Positions 1 through 8,600 of a DNA stretch of 64,000 nt are shown here, one piece after another; position 1 is the stretch's first letter, and each line of letters begins with the position of its first letter. The position numbers were made by a program, and so were the translations under genes. Below the pieces are notes generated by a model, which worked only from the letters and a program-made list of their open reading frames with translations, had not been told where the DNA came from and made no database searches. Source of the stretch: Pseudomonadota bacterium (GTDB lineage: Bacteria; Pseudomonadota; Alphaproteobacteria; Sphingomonadales; Sphingomonadaceae); assembly GCA_023391375.1 (NCBI GenBank), contig JAEWBB010000026.1, positions 62,001-126,000 on the forward strand, given 5' to 3'.

Positions 1-1
1 G

Positions 2-274
2 GTCGACCGGCTGGTGATGGTCACCGCGCCCGGCAAAGACACCGCCATCGCCAGCCGCGTGTTCGCTGCCTACCACGGCATCGACGAAGACCCCGTCACC
101 GGATCCGCGCACACCGCGCTGACGCCGTTCTGGGCGGAACGATTGGGATGCAGCCGCTTCTCCGCCTTCCAAGCAAGCCGGCGTGGCGGGTATCTCGAGT
201 GCAGGTTGGAAGGCGACCGCGTCATCCTCGGCGGCCGGGCGGTCACCGTGATCGAAGGGCATTTCCAGCTTTAG
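2..274 (+). CDS. PhzF family isomerase-like protein, C-terminal part (truncated by window edge)
   Basis: The frame is open from the first bases of the window and ends at a TAG, giving the last 90 residues of a protein whose start lies upstream. It contains the signature DPVTGSAHTALTPFW, the conserved C-terminal lobe motif of the PhzF/YddE family (diaminopimelate-epimerase-like fold). Family members act as isomerases on small carboxylic acids; PhzF itself works in phenazine synthesis, but most chromosomal members have no known substrate. The catalytic glutamate lies in the missing N-terminal half, so activity cannot be judged. The stop overlaps the 3' end of the convergent PilZ gene by 4 bases. 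The family assignment is secure; the substrate is unknown. Confidence 0.85.
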   Translation, partial: VDRLVMVTAPGKDTAIASRVFAAYHGIDEDPVTGSAHTALTPFWAERLGCSRFSAFQASRRGGYLECRLEGDRVILGGRAVTVIEGHFQL

Positions 275-837
275 CGGGAAAGGCGGCGGACCAACGCGCC
301 AATCCGCTGATGCGTCTCGTCGATTTTCTGCAGTGCATCGCCGTGATGGGTTATGACGTGCGGGTCGTCGATCAGCGCGTCCTCAAGCCCGGCGATCAGC
401 GAGGCCAGGGTGCGCAATTCCGTTTCGACCGCGATGTCGGACTGTTCGAGCGTCGGCTTGAGGTCGGAGGCGTGAAGCGAGCGCGGTTCGCGGCCCGTCT
501 TGCGGATTTCGGCGATCAGCGCGTCGACCCGCACCTGGTGGGCGGGAAGCTTGCCGCGGATCCAATCCTCGACCGTGATCGCCTCGGCCAGCGCGACGCC
601 GCCCCTGCTGCCGTCGCTCCAACTCATCTTCCCCCGCGCCGAAAGCGGGCCACGGACCAGCCGGATCGCGACGCCTTCGGGCGGCAGCGACGCGCCTTCG
701 ACGAGGGCGCCACCGGTCGACATGTTGCGGATTTTCACGGGCATGGACGCATGGCCGACAAACAGGTCGGCGGCGACGAACATCGCCTTGCGCGGATCGG
801 CGCGCTGATTGTCGGGACTGGGCATCGTCTCGGGCAT
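271..837 (-). CDS. PilZ domain protein
   Basis: A 188-residue cytoplasmic protein with no signal peptide. Residues ~14-95 look like a PilZ domain: a basic start (RADPRKAMF), then VKIRNMSTGGALVEG, which matches the conserved (D/N)xSxxG turn that contacts cyclic di-GMP. The usual RxxxR switch is only partly matched (R..RK), so c-di-GMP binding is an inference. The C-terminal half (~100-188) is helical and not recognised. ATG at 837 is preceded by GGAG about 6-9 bases upstream, which favours it over the in-frame ATG at 825. A GGDEF/EAL protein at 28-30 kb could supply the ligand, but no direct link is visible. Confidence 0.75.
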   Translation of the reverse strand: MPETMPSPDNQRADPRKAMFVAADLFVGHASMPVKIRNMSTGGALVEGASLPPEGVAIRLVRGPLSARGKMSWSDGSRGGVALAEAITVEDWIRGKLPAHQVRVDALIAEIRKTGREPRSLHASDLKPTLEQSDIAVETELRTLASLIAGLEDALIDDPHVITHHGDALQKIDETHQRIGALVRRLSR

Positions 838-909
838 GCGGTCTCCGGTCAGACCTCAATGCCGCAACATCGGTCCGGAATCGAGACCTTTCGCCGCCGA
901 AACGGAGCT

Positions 910-2022
910 TTAGGCGCTCAGGCGGTGCTCTGCGGGGACGGTAGAGACGATCGTTCCGCCCCCCAGCACGCGCTCACCATCGTAGAACACCGCGCTCTGG
1001 CCCGGGGCAACGCCATATTCCGGCTGGGCGAAGGTCACGGTCGACCCGTCCCAATGCGCCGGCACCGGCCGGGCCAGCGAGCGCACCTTCACCGAAGCGT
1101 CGGCTTGGCCCTCGCCCAGCCAGTTCACGCCGTCGACCCGTGCCGCGGCGACCGCCAGGGCGGTGCGCGGACCGACCACCACGCGGCGCTCGGCCGGGTC
1201 GATCCCCGTCACGTAGAGCGGTTCCGGCTGGCCGCCGATCTCCAGCCCGCGGCGCTGGCCGATCGTATAGCGGACCACGCCATCGTGCCGGCCGAGGACG
1301 CGCCCGTCGAGGTGGACAATGTCCCCCGGCGCGGCGGTTTCCGGTCGCAGCTTCTTGACCAGCCCGGCATAATTGCCGTCGGGCACGAAGCAGATGTCCT
1401 GGCTGTCGGGCTTGGCGGCCACCGCCAGCCCTTCCTCGGACGCGAGCCGGCGAACCTCGTCCTTCGGCAGGTCACCGAGCGGAAAGCGCAGATAGGCAAG
1501 CTGCTCGCGGGTAGTACCGTAAAGGAAATAGCTCTGGTCGCGCTCGGGCGAGCGGCCCTTCCACAGCTCGACCCGCCTGTCGTTTTCCACGCGCCGCACA
1601 TAATGGCCGGTGGCGAGGCAATCCGCACCCAACTCCTTCGCGAAGGCGATCAAATCGACGAACTTCACACCCTGGTTGCACATCGAGCAGGGCACCGGCG
1701 TGCGCCCCGCGGCATACTCGTCGGCGAACCGGTCGATCACGCCCTCGCGAAAGCGACTTTCGTAGTCGAGGACATAGTGCGGGATGCCGAGCCGGTCGCA
1801 GACCGTCTTGGCATCATAGATGTCCTGGCCAGCGCAGCAGGTGCCCGGCCGTTTCAGCGCCTCGCCATGGTCGTAGAGCTGGAGCGTGACGCCGATCACC
1901 TCCGCGCCGGTCCGGGCGGCCAGCGCGGCGACGACGCTGCTGTCGACGCCGCCCGACATGGCGACGACGATGCGCGCGCCGGGCCGGCCGGCACCGGAAA
2001 AAAGATCGGCGTTGGGGGACAT
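910..2022 (-). CDS. mnmA: tRNA-specific 2-thiouridylase MnmA
   Basis: MnmA thiolates U34 of the tRNAs for Glu, Gln and Lys, using ATP and sulfur relayed from IscS/Tus. The 370-residue protein has the PP-loop motif AMSGGVDSS near residue 20, the first catalytic cysteine in the PCSMCNQGVKF segment, the second in SQDICFVPDGNY, and a C-terminal beta-barrel. All expected catalytic elements are present and the length is normal. The open frame extends further upstream, but ATG at 2022 (Met-Ser-Pro-Asn) is chosen because it fits the usual N-terminus and has AAAGG upstream. The window also encodes tRNA-Glu(UUC), a substrate of this enzyme. It is divergent from the small gene starting near 2103. Confidence 0.97.
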   Translation of the reverse strand: MSPNADLFSGAGRPGARIVVAMSGGVDSSVVAALAARTGAEVIGVTLQLYDHGEALKRPGTCCAGQDIYDAKTVCDRLGIPHYVLDYESRFREGVIDRFADEYAAGRTPVPCSMCNQGVKFVDLIAFAKELGADCLATGHYVRRVENDRRVELWKGRSPERDQSYFLYGTTREQLAYLRFPLGDLPKDEVRRLASEEGLAVAAKPDSQDICFVPDGNYAGLVKKLRPETAAPGDIVHLDGRVLGRHDGVVRYTIGQRRGLEIGGQPEPLYVTGIDPAERRVVVGPRTALAVAAARVDGVNWLGEGQADASVKVRSLARPVPAHWDGSTVTFAQPEYGVAPGQSAVFYDGERVLGGGTIVSTVPAEHRLSA

Positions 2023-2077
2023 TTCGGCGCGGCCTTTACCCGATAATAACCCTGTCCGGCTAGACCGTGCCCTCAAG

Positions 2078-2089
2078 TTAACCGGTTAA
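2078..2089. promoter_or_regulatory. Perfect 12-base palindrome TTAACCGGTTAA in a divergent promoter region
   Basis: The sequence is its own reverse complement and sits in the 80-base gap between the divergent starts of mnmA (2022) and the small gene at 2103. It could be an operator for a dimeric regulator. The TTAA ends recall CtrA half-sites, but the spacing (4 bases) is not the 7 of the CtrA consensus, so CtrA binding is not claimed. Its 3' end abuts the putative ribosome binding site of the downstream gene. Confidence 0.35.
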
Positions 2090-2102
2090 GAGGGGAAAAG
2101 GA

Positions 2103-2333
2103 CTGTCTCGCCACAGCCATGATTTCACCGCCGCAGAAGCGGTTAGGCTGGAACTCGACGGCGTGTTCGACGCGGGCGAAGGCCCCGACGAATCGAGCCG
2201 TGCGCGGCACGCGGCGCTGGCCTGTTTCCTCTCGCAGGGCGATGGCTGGCGCGATGCCCGCGGCGCGCTTGGCGGGACCTTTGCCGCGCTGTCCGAAATG
2301 GGCCCAGGGTTAAGGGACGCGAAGGAAGAATGA
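2103..2333 (+). CDS. Putative 76-residue protein with a CTG start
   Basis: The frame runs from just after a stop at 2079 to TGA at 2333 and has no ATG, GTG or TTG near its 5' end. The best start is CTG at 2103, preceded by AGAGGGG about 8 bases upstream. From there the peptide reads (M)SRHSHDFTAAEAVRLEL, then an acidic stretch and a helical second half ending in GTFAALSEMGPGLRDAKEE. Codon third positions are strongly G/C, as in neighbouring real genes, and the translation looks like a soluble protein rather than a shadow frame. GTG at 2163 would give a much shorter product. It lies directly before sciP in the same direction. The function is unknown; the call is moderately supported. Confidence 0.5.
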   Translation: MSRHSHDFTAAEAVRLELDGVFDAGEGPDESSRARHAALACFLSQGDGWRDARGALGGTFAALSEMGPGLRDAKEE

Positions 2334-2426
2334 AGGTTTGGGTAACCCTTGCGTTTCAAACATTCGCAAGGGCTCGCGTTTAATCAATGGCCATCGATTG
2401 AAGTTTAACGGTGTTGAGGATTTAGG

Positions 2427-2726
2427 ATGCTCGAGAATCAGAAGATTCGGCCCGCACAGGTCATTGGCCCGCTCGGCGAACCGCTGACGCTGGACAGCCT
2501 GCCGCCGGCGTCGACGACCCGCTGGGTCGTGCGTCGCAAGGCGGAAGTGGTGGCGGCCGTCGCGGGCGGGCTCCTGACCGTGGACGAGGCATGCCAGCGC
2601 TATTCGCTGAGCCTCGAGGAATTCACCGGCTGGCAGCGCGCCGTCGACCGCTCCGGCATGCCGGGCCTGCGCGTCACCCGCATCAAGCAGTATCGCGACC
2701 AGTACGAGCGCCAGGCGCGCTACTGA
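2427..2726 (+). CDS. sciP: SciP-type CtrA inhibitor protein (DUF1153)
   Basis: A 99-residue protein matching DUF1153: a short N-terminus, then the helix-turn-helix core RWVVRRKAEVVAAVAGGLL followed by TVDEACQRYSLSLEEFTGWQ, and a conserved C-terminal KQYRDQYERQ. In Caulobacter, SciP binds CtrA and CtrA-controlled promoters and represses them in G1, so it is a cell-cycle regulator; the same role here is inferred from family. The ATG at 2427 follows a GAGGATTTAGG ribosome binding region. Upstream lies an A+T-richer leader with two TTAA half-sites (2380 and 2405) and an inverted TCAAT/ATTGA pair, fitting a regulated promoter. A strong intrinsic terminator follows. Confidence 0.9.
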   Translation: MLENQKIRPAQVIGPLGEPLTLDSLPPASTTRWVVRRKAEVVAAVAGGLLTVDEACQRYSLSLEEFTGWQRAVDRSGMPGLRVTRIKQYRDQYERQARY

Positions 2727-2755
2727 GAGCCATCAAATCCCTAGCGGACGGATAG

Positions 2756-2790
2756 CCGGGCGGCCTCTTTGCGAGGCGGCCCGGTTTTTC
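2756..2790 (+). terminator. Rho-independent terminator after sciP
   Basis: A 12-base stem CCGGGCGGCCTC / GAGGCGGCCCGG (one mismatch) with loop TTTGC is followed by a T run (TTTTT). It lies 30 bases after the sciP stop and before the promoter of the next gene, so sciP is probably transcribed separately from it. Confidence 0.85.
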
Positions 2791-2909
2791 GTTACGCTTC
2801 TGTACTAGACAGGGCGTTCTTTATCCGGAACAATCGCCGTGCATCACGCGTCTTGATGCCGGAAGGCCGGCCGGGTTGCATGGCGGGCCACGAACAGGAG
2901 GGAACGCAC

Positions 2910-3170
2910 ATGGGTTTCATTGTTTGGCTTATCGTCGGCGGCCTGATCGGCTGGATCGCCAGCATGATCATGCGGACGGACGCACAGCAGGGCGTCATTC
3001 TGAATGTCGTCGTCGGTATTATCGGTGCGGTCATCGCCGGGCTCATCCTCGGCGGCGGCAACATCAATAACTCGAACCCGCTCGACCTGACCAACATCCT
3101 TTACTCGCTCCTCGGCGCGATTGTGCTGCTGGCGGTCGTCAACCTCGTCCGTCGCGGTTCGGTTCGCTAA
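2910..3170 (+). CDS. GlsB/YeaQ/YmgE family small membrane protein
   Basis: An 86-residue, very hydrophobic protein with three predicted membrane helices: about residues 2-22 (FIVWLIVGGLIGWIASMI), 29-47 and 63-81. Gly-rich helices and an early GGLIGWIAS motif are typical of the transglycosylase-associated/GlsB family of stress-induced inner-membrane proteins; the molecular function of the family is unclear. ATG at 2910 is chosen over upstream in-frame codons because AGGAGGGA lies 6-13 bases before it. The gene stands alone between two terminators. A paralogue sits on the other strand at 4037-4297. Confidence 0.85.
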   Translation: MGFIVWLIVGGLIGWIASMIMRTDAQQGVILNVVVGIIGAVIAGLILGGGNINNSNPLDLTNILYSLLGAIVLLAVVNLVRRGSVR

Positions 3171-3190
3171 GACCCGAGCGTCAAGACAAG

Positions 3191-3227
3191 AAAAGGGCCG
3201 CCCGGCATCCCGGACGGCCCTTTTTTT
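3191..3227. terminator. Bidirectional intrinsic terminator
   Basis: The stem GGGCCGCCCGG / CCGGACGGCCC around loop CATC is flanked by a T7 run on the plus strand and by TTTTCTT when read on the minus strand. It lies between the convergent GlsB-like gene (ends 3170) and SIMPL gene (ends 3245), so it can stop transcription from both sides. Confidence 0.85.
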
Positions 3228-3244
3228 ATGCCTAGAGCACCGGA

Positions 3245-3967
3245 CTACTGAAGTTCGAAGCTCATCGAGACATTGACTTCGATGTCCTGCGTGCCGGGAT
3301 CGATCTCGGTCTTGGCGACGCGGGCGCCCGTGACCATGACATCTGCCGCGTAGGGCATCGGCGGCCGCGGCGCGATCGCCCCGCCTTCGGTCACCGAAAG
3401 CACCTTGACCACCCGCATGCCGAGCGCCCGGGCGTACAGCTCGGCGCGCGCCTTTCCGGCGGCGATCGCCTTGACCCGCGCCTCGTCCATCGCCGTTTCG
3501 GGCTTGTCGATGGTCAGGGTCGGCCCGCTGATCTGGTTGGCGCCCTCCTTGACCAGCGCGTCGAGGATCGCGCCCGACCGCTTGAGGTCGCGAAACTGGA
3601 CGTTGACCGTGTTGGAGGCGCGGTAACCGACCAGCTGCGGCGGCTGGTTCTCGACGTAGCGGTAGTCCGGATTGAGGCTGATGGTCGACGTCTGGATGTC
3701 CTTGTCGGCGATGCCGGCGCGCTTCAGTGCCGCGCGCACCCGTTCCATCCGCGTCGCATTTTCCTCGATCGCCGCGGTCGCGGTCGCTTGCTGGGTCTGC
3801 ACGCCGGCCGAGATGATGGCGAGGTCGGGCACCCGGGTCACCGACCCGCTGGCGCTGACGTCGAGCCTGGTGCCGCCGATCGCCCGTACCGCTACCGTTT
3901 CCTGCGCCATGGCGGCAGCCGGCAACGCGCTCGCGCCGAGTGCCAGCGCGAACAAAAGCTTCTTCAT
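3245..3967 (-). CDS. SIMPL domain-containing secreted protein (DUF541)
   Basis: A 240-residue exported protein. Residues 1-21 form a signal peptide (MKKLLFALALGASALPAAAMA, cut expected after AMA). The rest matches the SIMPL/DUF541 domain: VSASGSVTRVPDLAIISAGVQ near the start, then YRASNTVNVQFRDL, and a C-terminal strand ending in EVNVSMSFEL. Members such as E. coli YggE are periplasmic and linked to oxidative stress, without a settled biochemical role. ATG at 3967 is chosen over the upstream in-frame ATG because it begins the signal peptide and has AGGAGATTGAAA before it. It lies 69 bases downstream of the GlsB-like gene on the same strand and may be cotranscribed with it. Confidence 0.9.
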   Translation of the reverse strand: MKKLLFALALGASALPAAAMAQETVAVRAIGGTRLDVSASGSVTRVPDLAIISAGVQTQQATATAAIEENATRMERVRAALKRAGIADKDIQTSTISLNPDYRYVENQPPQLVGYRASNTVNVQFRDLKRSGAILDALVKEGANQISGPTLTIDKPETAMDEARVKAIAAGKARAELYARALGMRVVKVLSVTEGGAIAPRPPMPYAADVMVTGARVAKTEIDPGTQDIEVNVSMSFELQ

Positions 3968-4036
3968 TTTCAATCTCCTGCCGAACCGTGTCACCCGCCT
4001 ACCATGGCAGGTAACAATGTCTCCTAGCTGAACCGT

Positions 4037-4297
4037 TCAGCGGCGGCGGAGAAGGAGGCGATAGACCAGCAGGATGATGAGGGCGCCGACGATGGCGGCG
4101 ATGAAGCCGGCCGCTTCGCCTTCGTCGTACCAGCCGACGGCCTTGCCGATGTACCCGGCCAGTACCGCGCCGGCGACGCCGAGCAGGATGGTCACGATGC
4201 AGCCGCCCGGGTCCTTGCCCGGCATCAGCAGCTTGGCGATGCCGCCCGCCAGCAGGCCGATGATGATCCAGCCGATGATCCCGTAAGATTCAATCAT
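4037..4297 (-). CDS. GlsB/YeaQ/YmgE family small membrane protein (second copy)
   Basis: An 86-residue protein with three hydrophobic helices and the family hallmark MPGKDPGGCIVTILLGVAG in the first loop, which is a closer match to canonical GlsB/YeaQ than the paralogue at 2910. It ends in a basic tail LLLRRR, probably cytoplasmic. ATG at 4297 is preferred over GTG at 4306 because AGGGAG lies 8 bases before the ATG, whereas the GTG overlaps that site. The likely role is envelope or stress-related; the biochemical activity is unknown. It is followed on the same strand by the SIMPL gene and divergent from the efflux operon. Confidence 0.87.
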   Translation of the reverse strand: MIESYGIIGWIIIGLLAGGIAKLLMPGKDPGGCIVTILLGVAGAVLAGYIGKAVGWYDEGEAAGFIAAIVGALIILLVYRLLLRRR

Positions 4298-4499
4298 CCC
4301 AAGCACTCCCTGAATGTCGCGTCACATGGTAAGGCAATGGAGCATGAATGTTCGAGCCCGGCAACTTGTTGCGCAACCGTGCCATCCCGCCGTTGGTCGA
4401 AAGTCCGTTGCCTGCGCCCCTGCCTCAAGACAGGGCGTGGAGTGACATATTTAGATAACACAGCGGGCCTTTACGCCTGCGGCAGAGGTGGCGAAGAAA
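4298..4499. promoter_or_regulatory. Divergent intergenic region with a GTTGCGCAAC palindrome
   Basis: About 200 bases separate the GlsB-like gene from the efflux operon. The only clear structure is a perfect 10-base palindrome GTTGCGCAAC at 4368-4377, preceded by a second GCAAC at 4361-4365 that makes a longer imperfect repeat. This could be an operator for the pump genes, but no regulator gene lies nearby. An A+T-rich patch near 4447-4462 (ACATATTTAGATAACA) could hold a -10 element. No small gene is evident. Confidence 0.3.
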
Positions 4500-5672
4500 A
4501 TGAATCGGGAAACGGGGATGCTTGAATCGACGGACCGGCTGGTGGTCGTGGACCGGTCGCGCAAGCGGACGGCGGTGATCGTGGCGGCCGTCGCGGTCGG
4601 ACTGCTGGCCATCCTGATGGCATACTTCTTCATGCGCGGGGGCAAGGAAGAGGCGGCCGGCGGGCCGCGGGCGGGCGCCGTCCCGACCGTGACCGTGATC
4701 GTGCCGGGCACCACCTCGGTGGCGCGGGTCATCACCGCCTCCGGTGCGCTGGCCGCCCGTCGTGACGAACCCGTCGGCGTGGCCGGCGAGGGCGGCCGCG
4801 TGGAGCGCGTGCTGGTCGACGCCAACAGCTGGGTCCGCCAGGGCCAGATCCTCGCCGTCATCGACCGCTCGGTCCAGGTCCAGGAAGCGGCCCAACTGTC
4901 GGCGCAGGTCGCCGCCGCCCGGGCCGACGCCGCATTGGCGCAGAACGAACTCGAGCGCAGCCAGGCGCTGTCGGGCCGCGGCTTCGTGTCCAAGGCCGAC
5001 CTCGACCGCAAGCGCGCCGCACGCGACGCCGCCTATGCACGCGTCAAGGTCGCCGAGGCCCAGCTGGGCGGAAGCCGTGCCCGTCTTGGCCGGCTCAACA
5101 TCGTCGCCCCCTCGTCGGGCCTGATCCTGTCGCGCAGCATCGAAGTCGGCCAGATTGTCAGCGCCGGTTCGCCCGCGCTGTTCCGCATCGCCCGTGGCGG
5201 CGAAATGGAGATGCGGGCGGACCTCGCGCAGCAGGACCTGTCCGCCGTCCACGTCGGCATGACCGCCGGCGTCACCCCGGTCGGCAGCGAACGCAGCTTC
5301 CAGGGTTCGGTCTGGCAGGTCGCCCCGACGATCGATCCGACCACCCGCCAGGGGTCGGTGCGGATCGCCCTGCCCTACAACCCCGCGCTTCGCCCCGGCG
5401 GCTTCGCCGAGGCGCGGATCGCGTCGGGCCAGACCACGGCGCCGGTCCTGCCGCAGAGCGCGGTGTTGAGCGATAGCCAGGGCAACTACGTCTATGTCGT
5501 CAACGCCAAGGAAGAGGTCATCCGCACCTCGGTCAAGGTCGGCAGCGTCGGCGAGGAAGGCCTGACGATCGTCGAGGGCCTGTCGGGCAACGAACGCATC
5601 GTCGAAAGCGCAGGCGCCTTCCTCAATCCGGGCCAGAAGGTCCATCCGCGCCGCGCTGCGGCGGGCCAGTAA
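4500..5672 (+). CDS. RND efflux periplasmic adaptor (membrane fusion) subunit
   Basis: A 390-residue adaptor that bridges an inner-membrane RND pump and an outer-membrane channel. A short cytoplasmic N-terminus is followed by one anchor helix (VIVAAVAVGLLAILMAYFFM) instead of a lipobox. The lipoyl half-motifs flank a coiled hairpin (VQVQEAAQLSAQVAAARADAAL onwards, split here by SGRGFVSKADLDRKRAARDA), followed by RLNIVAPSSGLILSRSIEVGQ and a beta-barrel domain. The residue pattern fits the AcrA/HlyD-like family. ATG at 4500 has AGGTGG 8 bases upstream; an in-frame GTG at 4488 is possible but has poorer spacing. The pump gene begins 16 bases after the stop. No outer-membrane factor is in the operon. 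Confidence 0.92.
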   Translation: MNRETGMLESTDRLVVVDRSRKRTAVIVAAVAVGLLAILMAYFFMRGGKEEAAGGPRAGAVPTVTVIVPGTTSVARVITASGALAARRDEPVGVAGEGGRVERVLVDANSWVRQGQILAVIDRSVQVQEAAQLSAQVAAARADAALAQNELERSQALSGRGFVSKADLDRKRAARDAAYARVKVAEAQLGGSRARLGRLNIVAPSSGLILSRSIEVGQIVSAGSPALFRIARGGEMEMRADLAQQDLSAVHVGMTAGVTPVGSERSFQGSVWQVAPTIDPTTRQGSVRIALPYNPALRPGGFAEARIASGQTTAPVLPQSAVLSDSQGNYVYVVNAKEEVIRTSVKVGSVGEEGLTIVEGLSGNERIVESAGAFLNPGQKVHPRRAAAGQ

Positions 5673-5688
5673 CGGAAAGCGTCGCGGC

Positions 5689-8600
5689 ATGAACTTCCGC
5701 AATATCTCGTCGTGGTGCATCCGCCATCCGGTGCCGCCGATCGTGCTGTTCATCGGCCTGCTGCTGGCGGGTATCGTCGCGTTCGCGAAGATGGACGTGA
5801 ACAACCTGCCGGACGTCGAATTCCCGATGGCGATCGTTTCGGTCTCGCAGCCGGGCGCCGCGCCGAGCGAGATGGAAACGCAGGTCACCCGCCGCGTCGA
5901 ATCCGCCGCCCGCGCGCTCGAAGGTGTCGAGGAAATCAACTCGAGCGTCCGTGAGGGCAACAGCAACACGCAGGTGTCGTTCAAGATCGGCACCCCGCTC
6001 GACCGGGCGGTGACCGACCTTCGCGATGCCATCGCCCAGATCCGCGGCGACCTGCCCGACGGCATCATGGAGCCGCAGGTCCAGCGCGCGCTGACCAACG
6101 GCGGCGGCGAATTCGTCTACGTCGCGGCCGAGACCAACGACCTGACGGTCGAACAGCTCAGCTGGTACGTCGACAACAACGTCGCCCGCGCCCTCCTCGG
6201 CGTGCAGGGCGTGGCGACCGTCACCCGCGAGGGCGGCGTCGACCGGCAGATCCGCGTCGAGCTCGATCCGGTCGCCATGCAGGCGCAGGGCACGACCGCC
6301 GCCGCGGTCAACGCCCAGCTTCGCCAGATCAACCTCAACGCCGCGGGCGGCCGCGCCGAGCTGGCCGGTTCGGAACAGACTGTGCGCGTCCTCGGCAACA
6401 GCCAGACCGCCTACCAACTCAGCCAGCAGCAGGTTGTCGTCGGTGGCGGGCGCGTGGTGCGCCTGTCGGATATCGCGACGGTCCGCGACGGCACGTCGGA
6501 AGAGCGTTCTGCCGCCTTCCTCGGTGGAAAGCCGGTGGTCAGCTTCAACGTCGCCCGCGCCCGCGGCGCGTCGGAAGTCACGGTCTACGACGCCACTTGG
6601 GAAGCATTGAAGAAGCTCGAGAAGAGCGACCCGCGCGTCCACTTCACCGAAATCGACAACACCACCGATTACACGAAGTCCGGCTACAAGAGCTCCATCC
6701 ACGCCCTGCTCGAGGGTGCGGCGCTGGCGGTCATCGTCGTCTTCCTGTTCCTTCGCGACATCCGTGCAACGATGATCAGCGCGGTCGCCATCCCGCTGTC
6801 GGCGATCCCCGCTTTCTACTTCATGGACTTGATGGGGATTAACCTCAACTTCCTCTCGCTGCTCGCCCTGGCGCTGGTGGCGGGCGTGCTGGTCGACGAC
6901 GCGATCGTGGAGATCGAGAACATCGTCAGACACATGAGGATGGGCAAATCCGCCTACCAGGCATCGATGGATGCAGCCGACGAAATCGGCCTCGCCGTCG
7001 TCGCGACCACGATGTCCATCGTGTCGGTGTTCTTCCCGGTCGCACTGATGCCCGGCATCTCGGGCGAATTCTTTCGCAATTTCGGCTACACCGTCGTCAT
7101 CGCCGTCCTGATCAGTTTGCTGGTCGCGCGCATGATCACGCCCTTGATGGCAGCGTACTTCCTCAAGAGTCACGGCGAGGAGGCGCACGCCGAAGGCCCG
7201 ACGATGAAGCGCTACCTCGGCCTGCTCCGCTGGAGCCTCGACACCCAGAAGGCCGACGCCGAACTCCAGCGCGTGGGCAAGGCGCAGGGACGCATGTCCT
7301 ACTGGGTTCTCGGTACGGTCCTGACGCTGGTGCGGACCGTCGCCGGCATGGCTGTCATCGGCCTGGTCATGAAACTGTTTGGATCGACTCCAATCCCGTG
7401 GCCGCTCAGTTTCCCGGTAGCGCTCGCGGCTGGCGTCGCGGCCTTCTATTTCGCCGGGAAGGGCCTGTCCCTGCTGGTGTCGATGGTGGGCAGCGGTGCT
7501 TTCAGCGACTGGTATCGTAATCGCGGTGCACGGGTCTGGGCGCGACGCTTCGACCATCGGTTCGCCATGGTTGGCATTGGCATCTTCGCGCTGTTCATGA
7601 CGGCGGTCGCATTCGGCACGCTGTCGTCCAGCTTCGAGCCCGAACAGGACCAGGACACGTCCCGCGTTCGAATCGGCATGCCGCCGGGCACGACGATCGA
7701 CCAGACCAAGGTCGTCGCCAAGGACGTGGCCGCGGTGCTTCGCAAGAATCCCAACGTCGACCAGACGTTCCAGCGGGTTTTCACCGGCTCGGGCTTCGTC
7801 AACGTCCGCTTCAAGAAGGACCGCGACAAGAAGAGTTTCGAGATCGAGCGTGAATTGACGCCCGAACTCGCCAAGATCCCCAACGCCCAGGTCAACTTCA
7901 TGAGCCAGGGCGGCGGCGGTGCCGGCGGGCGACCGATCACGCTGTTCCTCGGCAGCGACGACCCGGTGAAACTCACCCAGGCGGCGCAGAAGATCGTCGA
8001 CGACATGGCCAAGCTGCCCGAACTGGTGGCACCGCGCATCCAGGGCGACAACATCCGTCCCGAAGTGCTGATCAAGCCGCGCTTCGACCTTGCCGCCGAC
8101 CTCGGCGTCACCACAGCCGCCCTGAGCCAGACGATCCGCATCGCGACGCTGGGCGACATCGACCAGAACAGCGCGAAATTCTCGCTCAACGACCGCCAGG
8201 TGCCGATCATCGTCAGCCTGCCCAAGTCGGCGCGGAGCGACCTCACGGTGCTCGAGAACCTGCCGGTCCCGACCAAAACCGGCGGTTCGGTGCCGCTGAA
8301 AGCGGTCGCCGAGGTCGCGTTCGGCGCCGGCCCGGTGACGGTCCAGCGGACCAACCAGGTCCGCCGCATCGCGATCGGTGCCGACCTTGCCCCCGGCCTG
8401 GTCAGCGGCGACGCGTGGAAGAAGATCAACGCGCTGCCCAGTGTCAATAACCTGCCCGACGGGGTGGAAAAGCTGACGCTCGGCGACCAGAAATGGCAGG
8501 GCGAGCTGATCCAGAGTTTCATCATCGCGGTGGTCAGCGGCATCCTGCTGGTGTTCGCGGTGCTGGTGCTGCTCTACCGCCGCTTCCTGTCGCCGCTGGT

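Noticed and set aside
1..274. The PhzF-like gene as a pseudogene fragment.
   Set aside because: The frame is open to the window edge, so the missing part is explained by truncation of the window, not by decay.
148..2046. A 632-codon plus-strand frame opposite the PilZ and mnmA genes.
   Set aside because: It is a low-complexity Arg/Ala/Gly-rich translation spanning two real minus-strand genes; typical G+C shadow.
2380..2408. CtrA full binding site upstream of sciP.
   Set aside because: Two TTAA half-sites are present, but they are 21 bases apart instead of 7, so they do not form the known consensus.
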